Source: Bifidobacterium sp. B4142
Lineage (GTDB): Bacteria > Actinomycetota > Actinomycetes > Actinomycetales > Bifidobacteriaceae
DNA: 64,000 bases
Assembly: GCF_026537325.1 (NCBI RefSeq)
Contig: NZ_JAFNMJ010000003.1
Span: 1 to 64,000, forward strand
Direction: 5' to 3'
Shown: piece after piece, positions 55,050-64,000 of the stretch
Layout: each line of letters begins with the position of its first letter
How positions within the stretch are numbered: the stretch's first letter is position 1
Notes under the pieces: model-generated
Database searches by the model: none
What the model saw: only the letters and a program-made list of their open reading frames with translations
What the model was told of the DNA's origin: nothing
Program-made: the position numbers and the translations under genes

Positions 55050-55600
55050 GTTCCCGAGTCCCTTTGAACCGTGTCTGCAGCATGGATTCCCAGGGTGGAT
55101 TCCCGCTCCAGCAGATGGTAGCCCACGATCACTCTGCGAGGGGTTCGGTCCGGATCTTCCTGACCTTCCTGCTGACCCACATGATCCAGCATCATGGAGA
55201 TGGCCATCCGCGCCATCTCAGTGAAATCCACTGCCACGGTGGTCAGGGTGGGGACGGAGTAGGCTCCCGGTTCAATCCCCTCGAAGCCGGTGATTGCGAC
55301 ATCCTTGGCCATCTGTTGGATTGTTAGGGCGCTGTTGTGGCTGGAACATACGAAGAGCCTGTCAAACTTGTAGGAGTGCAGTTCCTGGATCTGGCGGAGC
55401 TCATTGGTATTGTCATACCGGCTGATCAGGATAAGCAACTTCAGATTCCTGGCGTAGTAGCCGTTCTCCAGGTTCGGCACGATCATGTAAAGATGCCGGA
55501 CCGACCCGAGCGCAGGGCACGTGTGATACCTTGGTGGAGTAGTGGAGCGGCCCCGCGTTGCGCCGCCGGTCATCGGGATCTATGTCATGTACCTGCATGT
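55031..55600 (-). pseudogene. decayed LacI-family regulator
   Basis: The minus strand encodes parts of a LacI core: HLYMIVPNLENGYYARNLKLL (second strand and helix) and later KDVAITGFEGIEPGAYSVPTLTTVAVDF, the usual C-terminal inducer-domain block. Between them about 100 residues of the core are missing, the join lying near DRLFVCSSHNSALTIQQ. No helix-turn-helix is intact; a possible relic (DPDDRRR through LHYSTKVSH) sits in another frame near 55530-55590. The gene therefore appears to be broken by at least one internal deletion and a frameshift. It probably once controlled the adjacent GH43 gene. Confidence 0.8.
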
Positions 55601-55685
55601 GGACGGAGAGGAATTGTCGTCACGCTCATGTGGGCATTGCTGATAGGTATGGGCCTACGCGTGCTCGAACCTGCTGAGAAGCGAG

Positions 55686-56750
55686 TCAGCGGGTCAGAGT
55701 CCGCTTCAAAATCCGATACTCGCTCTCGGTGATGGGCATGATGGAGCCATGGCGCTTGGTCAGTCGGCCGAAATCCATGTCGTTGACCACGGTCCAGTCC
55801 TGAGGTTCTCTGGAGGACAGTTCGGCCGAGCGGAAGGGCAGATAGCCCCGGCCCTCGGCAAACTGGTCGCAAACCAGGCCGAAAGGCATGGCCCGTCCGT
55901 CAGGCCCAGCGGCATCGGCATCGTTGTAGAGGAAGAGCTCAGGGCCCTCCAAATAGCGTGAGGAGTAGCGTCCCTGGCCAAAGATGTCGGTCAGGTTGGA
56001 CAGGTAGGACCAGGCCTGGTCATCGTCCGTGCGCACCAGCTCATGGGTGGCCGCATAGGGGTTGAGGGTGCGTTCCAAGGTGATTTGATCATCCTTGGAG
56101 GCCCGGTACCACCAGCCGTCGGGCGCCTTGAGCATGGTTGTGTCGATGATCCCGTTGCTGCGGTCGATCCACTTGACCGGGCGGGAGAAGGTGATCAGGT
56201 CAGTGCTGATGGCGTAGTACATGTTGATGCCATTGCCCAGCTCGTTGGCAAGGTCGGCCGCAGCCGGGTCTTTGGCGCTGTCGGCTGCAGCCGTGGACCA
56301 GAAGACTATCCATTGCTCCCTGTCGGCATCCCAGCAGGCCTCCGGCGCCCAGGCCATGCCGGCCTTGGGAATGGCTGAGGCCACATTCACCAGGCGCGGC
56401 CTGCCCCAGTGGGCCAGGTCAGGCGAATCCCAGATGACCAGGCCGGTGGATCCGTCCACAGTGGCCCGGCCCTCCTGCCAGCCGCCCCTGTGGAAGACGG
56501 ACAGATCGGTGGCGATGATGTGGAAAAGGCCGTCTGGTCCCCGGACGACATAGGGGTCGCGCACGCCGCCCTCGCCCTCGCTCCAGGTCAGCACCGGGTC
56601 TCCCTGGGCCCGCAGGTCATGCCAGTGCAGACCGTCCCGGCTGAGGGCGAAGTAGAGCTGCTCGTCCGTCTCGGCCTGTTCGTGTCCGGTGAAGTGGACG
56701 AAGAGGTAGGCGCTGGTCGCCTCGAACGAGGGTTGCCAATCCGTAGACAT
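55686..56750 (-). CDS. cytoplasmic GH43 glycosidase, paralogue of the 38955 enzyme
   Basis: A 354-residue propeller enzyme without signal peptide. Blade one is GVRDPYVVRG with general base Asp65, followed by HIIATDLSVF and AGMAWAPEACWD; a candidate acid Glu lies in YLEGPELFLY. The C-terminal HGSIMPITESEYRIL resembles the ending of the GH43 at 38955, so the two are paralogues, perhaps with different linkage preference (arabinofuranosidase or xylosidase). The ATG at 56750 follows AAAGGTGG. The regulator that might have served it, just downstream, is a pseudogene. Confidence 0.87.
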   Translation of the reverse strand: MSTDWQPSFEATSAYLFVHFTGHEQAETDEQLYFALSRDGLHWHDLRAQGDPVLTWSEGEGGVRDPYVVRGPDGLFHIIATDLSVFHRGGWQEGRATVDGSTGLVIWDSPDLAHWGRPRLVNVASAIPKAGMAWAPEACWDADREQWIVFWSTAAADSAKDPAAADLANELGNGINMYYAISTDLITFSRPVKWIDRSNGIIDTTMLKAPDGWWYRASKDDQITLERTLNPYAATHELVRTDDDQAWSYLSNLTDIFGQGRYSSRYLEGPELFLYNDADAAGPDGRAMPFGLVCDQFAEGRGYLPFRSAELSSREPQDWTVVNDMDFGRLTKRHGSIMPITESEYRILKRTLTR

Positions 56751-56926
56751 GTTCCACCTTTCCTGCTTACGGCAACGGTACCGCGGCGGCGGGCGCTTCT
56801 TCGCCCCTTCGTTCCGGCCGTTCCAGGGCCGTCATGGGCGATTCTAGCTGCCGCCCTTCCTTTTGGCAGAGCCGGTCGTCCGGGCGGGTCGCGGTTTGGG
56901 CCGCACGGGTTCCTAGACTGTGGACC

Positions 56927-57883
56927 ATGAGCAGGCATCATCGCGACCGCAGCTGGGCTCCCGACCCCGAGCCGCTGCCCGAAGGCATTGAAGTCATCGA
57001 CGATCATACCCACATGGCCTCCGTGGTCCCCTTCGCCCAGGAGATGGATCGGCAGGCCAGGGAGCGCGGGCGAAATCCGGTCCCCGTTCGCACGGTCGAC
57101 CAGCAGCTGGAAAGGGCCCGGGCTGTGGGCGTGGTCGGGGCCATCGACGTAGGCTGCGAGCTGCCCCATCTGCAGACGGCTGTGGACCTGGCCCTGGCCC
57201 ATCCCGGGGTGGTTCACGCGGCCCTGGCCATCCATCCCAATGAGGCCGTCCTGCACGGCCATCGAGGGGTGCCGGGGCCGGATGGACTGCCACTGCAATA
57301 TCAGCCCTGGCATGAGGTTTCTTTCGAGCAGGCGCTTGAGGAGGTCGCCCGTCTGGCTCGCGCATATCCCGACCAGGTGGTGGCCATCGGGGAGACGGGC
57401 ATGGACCTCTTCCGAACAGGACAGGGGGCCGAAGAAATCCAACGCCAGGCCTTCCGCGAACACATCGCCCTGGCCAAGGAGCTGGACCTGCCTGTGCAGA
57501 TCCACGACCGCGACGCTCACCGCCAGGTCGTCGAGACCCTGCTGGAGGACGGCGCTCCCGAGCGCACGATTTTCCACTCTTATTCGGGGGATGCGAAGAT
57601 GGCTCAGGTCGCTGCCGAGCATGACTGGTATTTGAGTTTCTCGGGGACAGTCTCCTACAAGGGCAACGAGGGAATCCGCCAGGCCCTGTCTGTGGTCGGC
57701 ATGGACCACATCATGGTGGAGACCGATGCGCCCTATCTGAGTCCCATGCCCTACCGGGGGCGCACTAACTCCCCATACATGATTCCCTACACCCTGCGTG
57801 CCATGGCCGATGCCTTGGACTGCCCCCTGGCTCAGGTGGCCAAAGCGACGGCAGCCACCACGCGCCGGGTTTACGGGCTGTGA
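56927..57883 (+). CDS. TatD-family metal-dependent DNase
   Basis: A 318-residue TIM-barrel metallohydrolase. The metal ligands are visible: the HxH pair in IDDHTHMA, Glu in AIGETGMDLF, His in QIHDRDAHRQ, His in FHSYSGD, and Asp in VETDAPYLSPMPYRG. TatD proteins are 3'-5' nucleases implicated in DNA repair; some may act on other phosphoesters. The ATG at 56927 is preceded by TAGACT (56914-56919) seven bases upstream, which suggests a leaderless message; the frame is open further up without similarity. It is followed by kup, and precedes it by about 160 bases with no gene between. Confidence 0.92.
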   Translation: MSRHHRDRSWAPDPEPLPEGIEVIDDHTHMASVVPFAQEMDRQARERGRNPVPVRTVDQQLERARAVGVVGAIDVGCELPHLQTAVDLALAHPGVVHAALAIHPNEAVLHGHRGVPGPDGLPLQYQPWHEVSFEQALEEVARLARAYPDQVVAIGETGMDLFRTGQGAEEIQRQAFREHIALAKELDLPVQIHDRDAHRQVVETLLEDGAPERTIFHSYSGDAKMAQVAAEHDWYLSFSGTVSYKGNEGIRQALSVVGMDHIMVETDAPYLSPMPYRGRTNSPYMIPYTLRAMADALDCPLAQVAKATAATTRRVYGL

Positions 57884-58046
57884 GGGGTGTCCGATGGACG
57901 GTGCCGGACCGGGACTAAGCTAATGGTGTGTCGCGGTCTGAATCGTCCCTGCAGAGTGTGGGGGGAGAGTGCTACGGTTGTCGTCGCACGTGTGCGCGAA
58001 CAGCAACATACGGCACCCGGAAGTAGATGAGTGAAGGCATTGGCCG

Positions 58047-60380
58047 ATGGAGGGCTCTATGGCGGATGAGCGGCATGAGTTGGCGGCTCAGGATGATGGC
58101 AGGGGCGCTGACGAACCACCCCGGTTATCCGGTGAAAAAGCGGCGAAGCCGACGACGGCCCGCCGTAAAGGTCGGCCGACGAAAGAATCGATACTTCCTC
58201 AGGAGAGCTTCACCAAGGCTCCCAAGATCTCGGCCAAGTCCCGCACCCGGGAGGAGGAGAACGAGCTCAAGCGGGTTCGGCGCGAGGCCCAACGGGCGGC
58301 CCAGCGTCGCCGCATCCCGCCGAAGGGTCCTCTGGGCCGCTGGTGGCGGCGGGTGCAGTCCTCGCCAGACAGAATCAGCCTGGGCATGTGCATCGTGGCC
58401 CTGGGCGTGGTATACGGCGACATCGGCACCTCGCCCCTGTACACTATGCAGGCCTTCGTGGCCGGCCAGGGCGGCATGGCCCGTGTGGACAGGCCGGCCG
58501 TGCTGGGTATGCTCTCCTTGGTCTTCTGGTCCATCACGCTGATCACCACGGTCAAATACGTCCTGGTGGCCATGCGCATCGACAACAAGGGCGAGGGCGG
58601 CATCTTCGCCCTGTACACCCTGGTTCGGCACTACGGCAAATGGCTGGCCATTCCGGCCATGGTCGGTGGTGCAGCCTTCCTGGCTGATTCGGTGCTGACT
58701 CCTGCGGTCTCCATCTCCTCGGCAGTCGAAGGCCTTAAGACCATCCCCATCCTGACTCCGATCTTCCGTGAAAACGGGAACCTGACCATGGTCATCACTT
58801 TCGTGATCATCCTGATCCTGTTTGCCGTCCAATCGCGCGGAACCGAGCGGATCGGCAAGGTCTTCGGCAGCGTGGTCATGGTCTGGTTCGCCTTCCTGGC
58901 CCTGATCGGCATCTACTGCATCGGCAACGACTGGTCCATCTTCGAGGCCCTGAACCCGGTCTACGGGATTCGCTTCCTCTTCAGCCCGCAGAACCCGGTG
59001 GGCCTGACCATCATGGGCACGGTTTTCCTGTCGACTACGGGAGCCGAGGCCCTCTACTCCGACATGGGCCACGTGGGCCGTGGCAACATCTACGCCACCT
59101 GGCCCTTCATCAACATCGCCTTGGTCTTCAATTACTTCGGCCAGGGGGCGTGGATTCTGCGCAACACCGACAATCAGGCCCTGCAGGGCGTGGACGGACT
59201 CAACCCCTTCTTCCAGATGATGCCCACCACCGTGCGCTACGTGGCGGTTCTTCTGTCGGTGACGGCCGGTGTCATCGCTTCGCAGGCCCTGATCACGGGC
59301 GCCTTCACCATGGTCTCGGAGGCCACCGGCCTCAACTGGATGCCCCACCTGCAGGTACGCTACCCGGCGCGTACTCGCGGCCAGCTCTACATCCCTACCA
59401 TCAACTGGGTCCTGTGCGCGGCCACGCTGACGGTGCTGGCCATCTTCAAGGATTCCGAGCACATCTCGGCCGCCTATGGACTGGCCCTGACGGTGACCAT
59501 GATCACCACGACCGTCCTGCTGGCCGACTACATCTGGCACGATGGCAAGCGCGTGTTCTCTCTGCTCTTCGCCTTGGTCTTCCTGGCCATCCAGATCCTC
59601 TTCTTCATGGCCTCCATGGCCAAGTTCATGCACGGCGGCTGGTTCACCATGCTGCTGACCGCGGCCATCCTCTACATCATGTACACCTGGGATGTGGGTA
59701 CCAAGGTGGAGCGCTCGCAACGGCGGCATATGACGGCCAAGGAGTGTCTGCCCGCCCTGGAGATGCTCCACAATGACTTCCGCGTTCCCTACTACGCAGA
59801 CAACCTGGTCTATCTGACCTCGGATGCGGAGATGCGACGGCTGGACACCGACATCTTCTTCTCCATCTTCGCCAACCGGCCCAAGCGGGCTCGCGCCTGG
59901 TGGGCCGTCTCGGTCCAGACCACGGACGCCCCCTACACCCGCAAGTATTCGGTGGAGAACTTCGGCACCAACTACCTCTTCCGTGTGCGTATGAGGCTGG
60001 GCTTCAAGGTGGACCAGAATGTGGCCACCTACCTGCACCAGATCATGCACGAGCTGATTGACAGCGGCGAGCTACCCAAGCAGCCTTCCATCTATCCCAA
60101 GGTGGACGAGGATCCGCAGATCGGCACGGTCACCTATGTGCTGGTTCATAAGGCCCTGATGCCCGAGTCCAAGATCGACTCCCGCGGTGCCTTCTCGCTG
60201 AAGGTCAAGTACGCCATCCGCAAGGTGGCGGGCTCGCCGATCAAGTGGTTCGGCCTGGCTCCCTACAACCCCATCGTGGAGGTGCAGCCCCTGTTCGTCT
60301 CCACCAGGGCGGTTCCCAAGCTGACGCGCGTGGTCCTGCCCTCCCGCAAGATCAAGGGCGGCAAGCACCACAAGGGCTGA
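58047..60380 (+). CDS. kup: low-affinity potassium transporter Kup
   Basis: A 777-residue potassium uptake permease. The first 110 residues are cytoplasmic, basic and low-complexity, longer than in E. coli Kup. Then come about twelve transmembrane helices, starting at LGMCIVALGVVYGDIGTSPLYTMQ, the family signature, with GEGGIFALYTLVR and FLSTTGAEALYSDMGHVG. The C-terminal cytoplasmic domain of about 150 residues is present. The start may be 58047 (after GAAGG) or 58059 (after GGAGGG). The 163 bases upstream contain no gene, and I could not recognise a riboswitch. Confidence 0.95.
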   Translation: MEGSMADERHELAAQDDGRGADEPPRLSGEKAAKPTTARRKGRPTKESILPQESFTKAPKISAKSRTREEENELKRVRREAQRAAQRRRIPPKGPLGRWWRRVQSSPDRISLGMCIVALGVVYGDIGTSPLYTMQAFVAGQGGMARVDRPAVLGMLSLVFWSITLITTVKYVLVAMRIDNKGEGGIFALYTLVRHYGKWLAIPAMVGGAAFLADSVLTPAVSISSAVEGLKTIPILTPIFRENGNLTMVITFVIILILFAVQSRGTERIGKVFGSVVMVWFAFLALIGIYCIGNDWSIFEALNPVYGIRFLFSPQNPVGLTIMGTVFLSTTGAEALYSDMGHVGRGNIYATWPFINIALVFNYFGQGAWILRNTDNQALQGVDGLNPFFQMMPTTVRYVAVLLSVTAGVIASQALITGAFTMVSEATGLNWMPHLQVRYPARTRGQLYIPTINWVLCAATLTVLAIFKDSEHISAAYGLALTVTMITTTVLLADYIWHDGKRVFSLLFALVFLAIQILFFMASMAKFMHGGWFTMLLTAAILYIMYTWDVGTKVERSQRRHMTAKECLPALEMLHNDFRVPYYADNLVYLTSDAEMRRLDTDIFFSIFANRPKRARAWWAVSVQTTDAPYTRKYSVENFGTNYLFRVRMRLGFKVDQNVATYLHQIMHELIDSGELPKQPSIYPKVDEDPQIGTVTYVLVHKALMPESKIDSRGAFSLKVKYAIRKVAGSPIKWFGLAPYNPIVEVQPLFVSTRAVPKLTRVVLPSRKIKGGKHHKG

Positions 60381-60492
60381 ATGAGTGGAATCTCACCCCG
60401 GGGAGCCTGGCTCAAATCGAGTCCGGGCCATAGAATTGACGGCATGGAACCTGGTGCCCGGCCTTTCCGGGCTACCGTCGAAAGGTGATGTG

Positions 60493-61959
60493 ATGACACA
60501 AGCTCAAGCCAATATCGGAGTCGTGGGTCTGGCCGCCATGGGTGCCAGCCTGTCCAGGAACCTGGCACGGCACGGCAATACCGTAGCGGTCTACAACCGC
60601 CACTATTCGCGCACCGAGACCCTGATCAACGATCATGGCCAGGAGGGCCGGTTCGTTCCGGCCAAGACCCTGCAGGAGTTCGCGGCCTCGCTGACCAAGC
60701 CCCGTACGGCCATCATCATGGTCAAGGCCGGGGATCCCACCGACCAGATGATCAATGACCTGGCCGACCTGATGGGGCCTGGTGACATCATCGTCGATGC
60801 CGGCAATGCTTACTTCAAGGACACCATCCGCCGGGAGAAGGCCATCCGGGCCCGTGGGCTGCACTTCGTGGGCTGCGGCGTCTCGGGCGGCGAGCAGGGC
60901 GCCCTCCTAGGGCCCTCCATGATGCCCGGCGGGACCGATGAGTCCTGGAAGACCCTGGGGCCCATCCTGGAGTCCATCGCCGCCAAGGTCGATAGGGAAC
61001 CCTGCGTCACCCACATCGGTACCGACGGTGCGGGCCACTTCGTCAAGATGGTCCACAACGGCATCGAGTACGCCGACATGCAGGTGATCGCCGAGTCCTA
61101 TGACCTGATGCGCCGGGGCCTGGGCATGGAGCCCGAGGCCATCGCCCAGGTCTTCGAAGAGTGGAACCAGGGGGATCTGAACTCCTACCTGGTGCAGATC
61201 ACTGCTGAAGTGCTCCATCACACCGATGCTGCCACCGGCAAGCCCTTTATCGACATCGTCACCGACCAGGCTGGCATGAAGGGCACCGGCACCTGGACCG
61301 TGCAGACCGCGTTGGATCTTGCCGTGCCCGTGACCGGCATTGGCGAGGCCGTCTTCGCCCGGGGACTGTCCTCTTCGCCCGAGCTGCGCAGCCAAGCGGC
61401 CCAGGAGGGCCTGAAGGGGCCGCAGCCCAAGGCCGTCATGGCCGACCTGGCCGCCGATCCCGAGGCTCGCAAGTCCTTCATTGAGGACATCCGTCAGGCC
61501 CTCTACGCCTCCAAGATCGTGGCCTACGCCCAGGGGTTCAACGAGATGCAGGAGGGCGCCCAGGTCTACGGCTGGAAGCTGGACATGGGTGCCATCGCCC
61601 GCATCTGGCGTGGCGGCTGCATCATTCGGGCCAAGTTCCTGAACCGGATCTCCGATGCTTACGCCTCTGGACGTGAGCCGGGTTCCCTGCTCTTCGATCC
61701 CTTCTTCAAGCAGGCGGTCGAGCAGGCCCAGGATTCCTGGCGGCGTGTCGTGGCCCGTGCCACCCAGGCCGGCATCCCCATCCCCGTTTTCGCCAGCTCC
61801 CTGTCCTATTACGACGGGCTGCGTTCCGATAGGCTCCCTGCCGCCCTGATTCAGGGCCAGCGTGACCTCTTCGGGGCCCACACTTATGGGCGTGTGGATC
61901 AGCCAGGTGCCTTCCACACCCTCTGGGCCGAGGACAAGTCCGAGATCAAGCAGGACTGA
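60493..61959 (+). CDS. gnd: 6-phosphogluconate dehydrogenase (decarboxylating)
   Basis: A 488-residue NADP-dependent enzyme that oxidises 6-phosphogluconate to ribulose 5-phosphate. The Rossmann start IGVVGLAAMGASLSRNLA and the NRHYSRTE turn bind NADP. The catalytic HFVGCGVSGGEQGALLGPSMMPGG block and HFVKMVHNGIEYADMQ (with the Lys general base) are intact, as is the C-terminal LIQGQRDLFGAHTYGR. The ATG at 60493 follows AAAGGTG; an upstream extension of the frame lacks similarity. It ends at a strong terminator shared with the convergent LacI gene. Confidence 0.98.
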   Translation: MTQAQANIGVVGLAAMGASLSRNLARHGNTVAVYNRHYSRTETLINDHGQEGRFVPAKTLQEFAASLTKPRTAIIMVKAGDPTDQMINDLADLMGPGDIIVDAGNAYFKDTIRREKAIRARGLHFVGCGVSGGEQGALLGPSMMPGGTDESWKTLGPILESIAAKVDREPCVTHIGTDGAGHFVKMVHNGIEYADMQVIAESYDLMRRGLGMEPEAIAQVFEEWNQGDLNSYLVQITAEVLHHTDAATGKPFIDIVTDQAGMKGTGTWTVQTALDLAVPVTGIGEAVFARGLSSSPELRSQAAQEGLKGPQPKAVMADLAADPEARKSFIEDIRQALYASKIVAYAQGFNEMQEGAQVYGWKLDMGAIARIWRGGCIIRAKFLNRISDAYASGREPGSLLFDPFFKQAVEQAQDSWRRVVARATQAGIPIPVFASSLSYYDGLRSDRLPAALIQGQRDLFGAHTYGRVDQPGAFHTLWAEDKSEIKQD

Positions 61960-61977
61960 GCTTCTCGCCAGAATCGC

Positions 61978-62022
61978 AAGGGGTCCGAGCAGCCGCTGAG
62001 ACGGCAGCGCGGACCCCTTTTT
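61978..62022. terminator. intrinsic terminator between gnd and lacI-type gene
   Basis: AAGGGGTCCG (61978-61987) pairs with CGGACCCCTT (62010-62019), with an inner CCGCTG/CAGCG hairpin, followed by TTTTTAT. The A residues before the stem also give a T-run on the minus strand, so it can serve both convergent genes. Confidence 0.9.
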
Positions 62023-62031
62023 ATCATCCTG

Positions 62032-63066
62032 TCAGCGGATCTTGGCTGTGGATTCCCGGACCACCAGCCGGCAGGCGGCGGTCGTCCGGGTGGGGGGATG
62101 ATTCTCATCGCTTCCCTGCAGACGGGTCAGCAGGGCATCCACCGCCTTGCGGGCCAGGTCGTCCTTGTCGGTGCTGATAGTGGTCAGCGAGGGTATGTAG
62201 GACTCTCCCTCCTGAATGCCGTCGAATCCCACGACGGCCAGGTCCCTGGGGACCTCCACGCCGCATTCGTGCAGTCCACGAATCAGACCTAAGGCCAGAG
62301 AGTCGGTCATACAGAAGATGCCGTCAAAGGGCTGGCCGGATGTGTCCGCCAGATGATGGCCCAGGTCGCGCGCCATTTCTCCGTCCCAGCGGTCCAGGGG
62401 CAGGAAGTCTTTGGGACGGGCCTTGATTCCGGCGGCTTTCATAGCCTTCAGACAGCCGGCCACCCTGCGGCCGTGGACCGAGTGCTGTTGGACCGGATCG
62501 GTGCTGGCCGTCATGTCGGCACCCACCACGCCTATTCGTCGGCATCCGCAGTCCAGCAGGTGCTGCACAGCCATGGCGGCTCCCTCGAACCCGGCCGTCA
62601 TGACCGAATCGAAGACCGGCTCGGCTGAGGGGTCGTCCAGCAGCACCAGAGGCTTGCCATCGGCCAGCTCCTGCATCTCCTCATTGGTGATGCTGCCCGG
62701 ACTGAAGATGGTGCCGTCGCAGAGCTGGCTGGTCACATGCCGGAGAATGGAGACCTCGTCCTGTTTGGAGTTGGAGGTCTGCTGAATGATGGCCTGCATA
62801 CCGTGGGCGTTGATCTGCCGGGAGATGGCTGCACTCATCTGCGCGGGATAAGGCTTGTCCAGCTCGAAGATGGCCACGCCGATGATTCCGCTCTTGCCTG
62901 AGCGCAGGCTCCTGGCCGACAGATTGGCTGAGTAGCGGAGCTTGTGGGCGGCAAGCAGGACCCTGCGCCTGGTGTCATCCGCTATGCGTTTATCGCCTCG
63001 AAGGGCATAGGAAGCAGTGGCCCGAGAGACCTGCGCCTCCTTGGCTACATCGCTCATCGTCACCAT
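62032..63066 (-). CDS. LacI-family regulator (divergent from binding-protein gene)
   Basis: A 344-residue repressor with the helix-turn-helix TMSDVAKEAQVSRATASYAL at residues 3-22, hinge at SARSLRSGKSG, and a core ending in VVGFDGIQEGESYIPSLTTIS. ATG 63066 is chosen because AAAGGTG lies five bases upstream; the frame extends further without similarity. It faces the binding-protein gene at 63252, and the two identical inverted operators at 63130 and 63174 are its probable target. The sugar it senses is unknown. Confidence 0.93.
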   Translation of the reverse strand: MVTMSDVAKEAQVSRATASYALRGDKRIADDTRRRVLLAAHKLRYSANLSARSLRSGKSGIIGVAIFELDKPYPAQMSAAISRQINAHGMQAIIQQTSNSKQDEVSILRHVTSQLCDGTIFSPGSITNEEMQELADGKPLVLLDDPSAEPVFDSVMTAGFEGAAMAVQHLLDCGCRRIGVVGADMTASTDPVQQHSVHGRRVAGCLKAMKAAGIKARPKDFLPLDRWDGEMARDLGHHLADTSGQPFDGIFCMTDSLALGLIRGLHECGVEVPRDLAVVGFDGIQEGESYIPSLTTISTDKDDLARKAVDALLTRLQGSDENHPPTRTTAACRLVVRESTAKIR

Positions 63067-63129
63067 CTCGCACCTTTCCCGGGGTTCAGCCATTATCCTA
63101 GGCACGTGGGTGGCCTTATCAGAATATAG

Positions 63130-63187
63130 TTGACACGATTCAATCAATGTGATATACCATGTTGTGACTGGAGTTGAATCGTGTCAA
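63130..63187 (+). promoter_or_regulatory. promoter flanked by paired inverted LacI operators
   Basis: TTGACACGATTCAA (63130-63143) and its exact reverse complement TTGAATCGTGTCAA (63174-63187) lie 30 bases apart. Between them is a promoter for the binding-protein gene: TTGACA (63130-63135) and TATACC (63153-63158), 17 bases apart. The first site covers the -35 box and the second lies just after the start of transcription. Confidence 0.82.
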
Positions 63188-63251
63188 TCCCCGGGTCTCG
63201 ACGTTGAACAGCCCGGAGAGATGTTCAGAGGATTGATTGCAAGGAGGAGTC

Positions 63252-64000
63252 ATGAAGCTGAAGCGAGCATGGAGGGGCATAGCTGCGGCGCTGGGTGTCG
63301 GCATGTTGGTGTCGGCCATGGGTGCCTGCGGGGCTGGCGGCGCTGACGGGTCCAAGACTGCGCTGACCTTCCTGTCATGGAACAACGAACAGGTGATGAG
63401 GCCATACATCGACCAATTCGAGCAGCAGAACCCAGGGATCAAGGTGGACTTCAGCTATTCGCCGCCTACCCCTGAGTACATCCAGACCCTGCAGACCCGA
63501 CTGGTCGGTAACCAGGCCCCGGATGTGTTCATCATCACCTCCGAGAATAAGGCTGACCTGATCAAGAACGGCTACGTGCGCGACCTGACCAACGAGCCCT
63601 TCATGCACAACATCTCTCAGGCCAACAAGGACTTCGTCAGCCATCAGGGCAAGGTCTACGGCATGTCCGTGTCCTCCTGGGCCTCAGGAATCGTCTACAA
63701 CAAGGACCTTCTGGCCAAGGCGGGCGCCAAGGAGGTCCCAGAGACCTGGGATGGCTTCCTGCAGCTGTGCAAGAAGCTCAAGGCCGCTGGGGTCACGCCC
63801 TTCCTGGAGACCATCGCCGATGGCCCCAGCAGGATTCCCGATGCCTTCATGGGCTCGCAGTTCGACAGGGACAAGGTTGATGTGACCAGCCTGATCGACC
63901 GCCGCCCTCAAAAGCCCGGCGGCGACCAACGTGAGGCGGTTGCGGCCTGGATGAAGCTCTACGACCAGGGCCTGGTCACCCGTGACACGGTCGGCATCAG
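63252..64000 (+). CDS. ABC importer sugar-binding lipoprotein, 5' part
   Basis: The frame is open to the window end, giving about 249 residues of a CUT1-type solute-binding protein. The signal peptide (MKLKRAWRGIAAALGVGML) ends in the lipobox MGAC near Cys26. The mature start TALTFLSWNNEQVMRPYIDQF and the later APDVFIITSENKADLIKNGYVRDL are typical for sugar-binding proteins. The ATG at 63252 follows AAGGAGG. Permease genes are expected just beyond the window. It is divergent from the LacI gene at 62032, with paired operators between them. The ligand is not predictable. Confidence 0.92.
   Translation, partial: MKLKRAWRGIAAALGVGMLVSAMGACGAGGADGSKTALTFLSWNNEQVMRPYIDQFEQQNPGIKVDFSYSPPTPEYIQTLQTRLVGNQAPDVFIITSENKADLIKNGYVRDLTNEPFMHNISQANKDFVSHQGKVYGMSVSSWASGIVYNKDLLAKAGAKEVPETWDGFLQLCKKLKAAGVTPFLETIADGPSRIPDAFMGSQFDRDKVDVTSLIDRRPQKPGGDQREAVAAWMKLYDQGLVTRDTVGI

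Noticed and set aside
57884-58046. Possible c-di-AMP riboswitch before kup
   Set aside because: Potassium transporters are often under this riboswitch, but I could not identify its conserved blocks or a pairing scheme in the 163 bases.

Overview
The window looks like chromosomal DNA of a Bifidobacterium: a GC-rich actinobacterial backbone, a dnaK-grpE-dnaJ-hspR operon with an HspR-type inverted repeat, carbohydrate genes arranged as LacI regulator plus ABC importer plus intracellular glycosidases, and no importer ATPase genes. Species cannot be fixed from the sequence; a plant-glycan-using gut or insect-gut species is plausible.

Layout. 1-140: 3' end of a 5S rRNA gene and its terminator. 391-5735: small housekeeping and oxidoreductase genes (SDR-like protein, tyrosine phosphatase, aldo/keto reductase, zinc-ribbon microprotein, nitroreductase, DUF4235 protein, histidine phosphatase). 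5832-16522: a visibly lower-GC sugar locus. On the minus strand lie a GH13 alpha-glucosidase and a LacI regulator. On the plus strand lie a binding protein, two permeases, an unassigned glycoside hydrolase, a GH172 (DUF2961) enzyme and a DUF624 membrane protein. The two arms diverge from a region with two matching LacI-type operators. 16578-21110: heat-shock operon. 21297-31589: DEAD-box helicase, tRNA-Ala(CGC), DedA protein, GH1 beta-glucosidase, protein O-mannosyltransferase, rsmI (carrying a consensus parS site), two poorly known genes and metG. 31815-38840: a beta-phosphoglucomutase/GH65 phosphorylase fusion and a heterodimeric ABC exporter.

38882-56750 is a large arabinan/arabino-oligosaccharide locus. 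It has six GH43 enzymes (one a lipoprotein, one probably wall-anchored, the rest cytoplasmic), a GH27 enzyme, a LacI regulator, an importer without ATPase, a membrane-anchored protein of unknown role and a decayed LacI gene. Similar CG-centred operators precede four or five of its transcription units. The two secreted GH43 genes share two almost identical DNA blocks in inverted orientation. 56927-61959: tatD-type nuclease, kup and gnd. 62032-64000: another LacI regulator divergent from a third binding protein, cut by the window end.

How it works together: secreted arabinanases cut polymer outside the cell, binding proteins and permeases import oligosaccharides (presumably energised by a shared ATPase encoded elsewhere), and cytoplasmic GH43, GH27, GH13, GH172, GH1 and GH65 enzymes release monomers or sugar phosphates. 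The best candidate for an undescribed system is the low-GC GH172 locus with its unassigned hydrolase.
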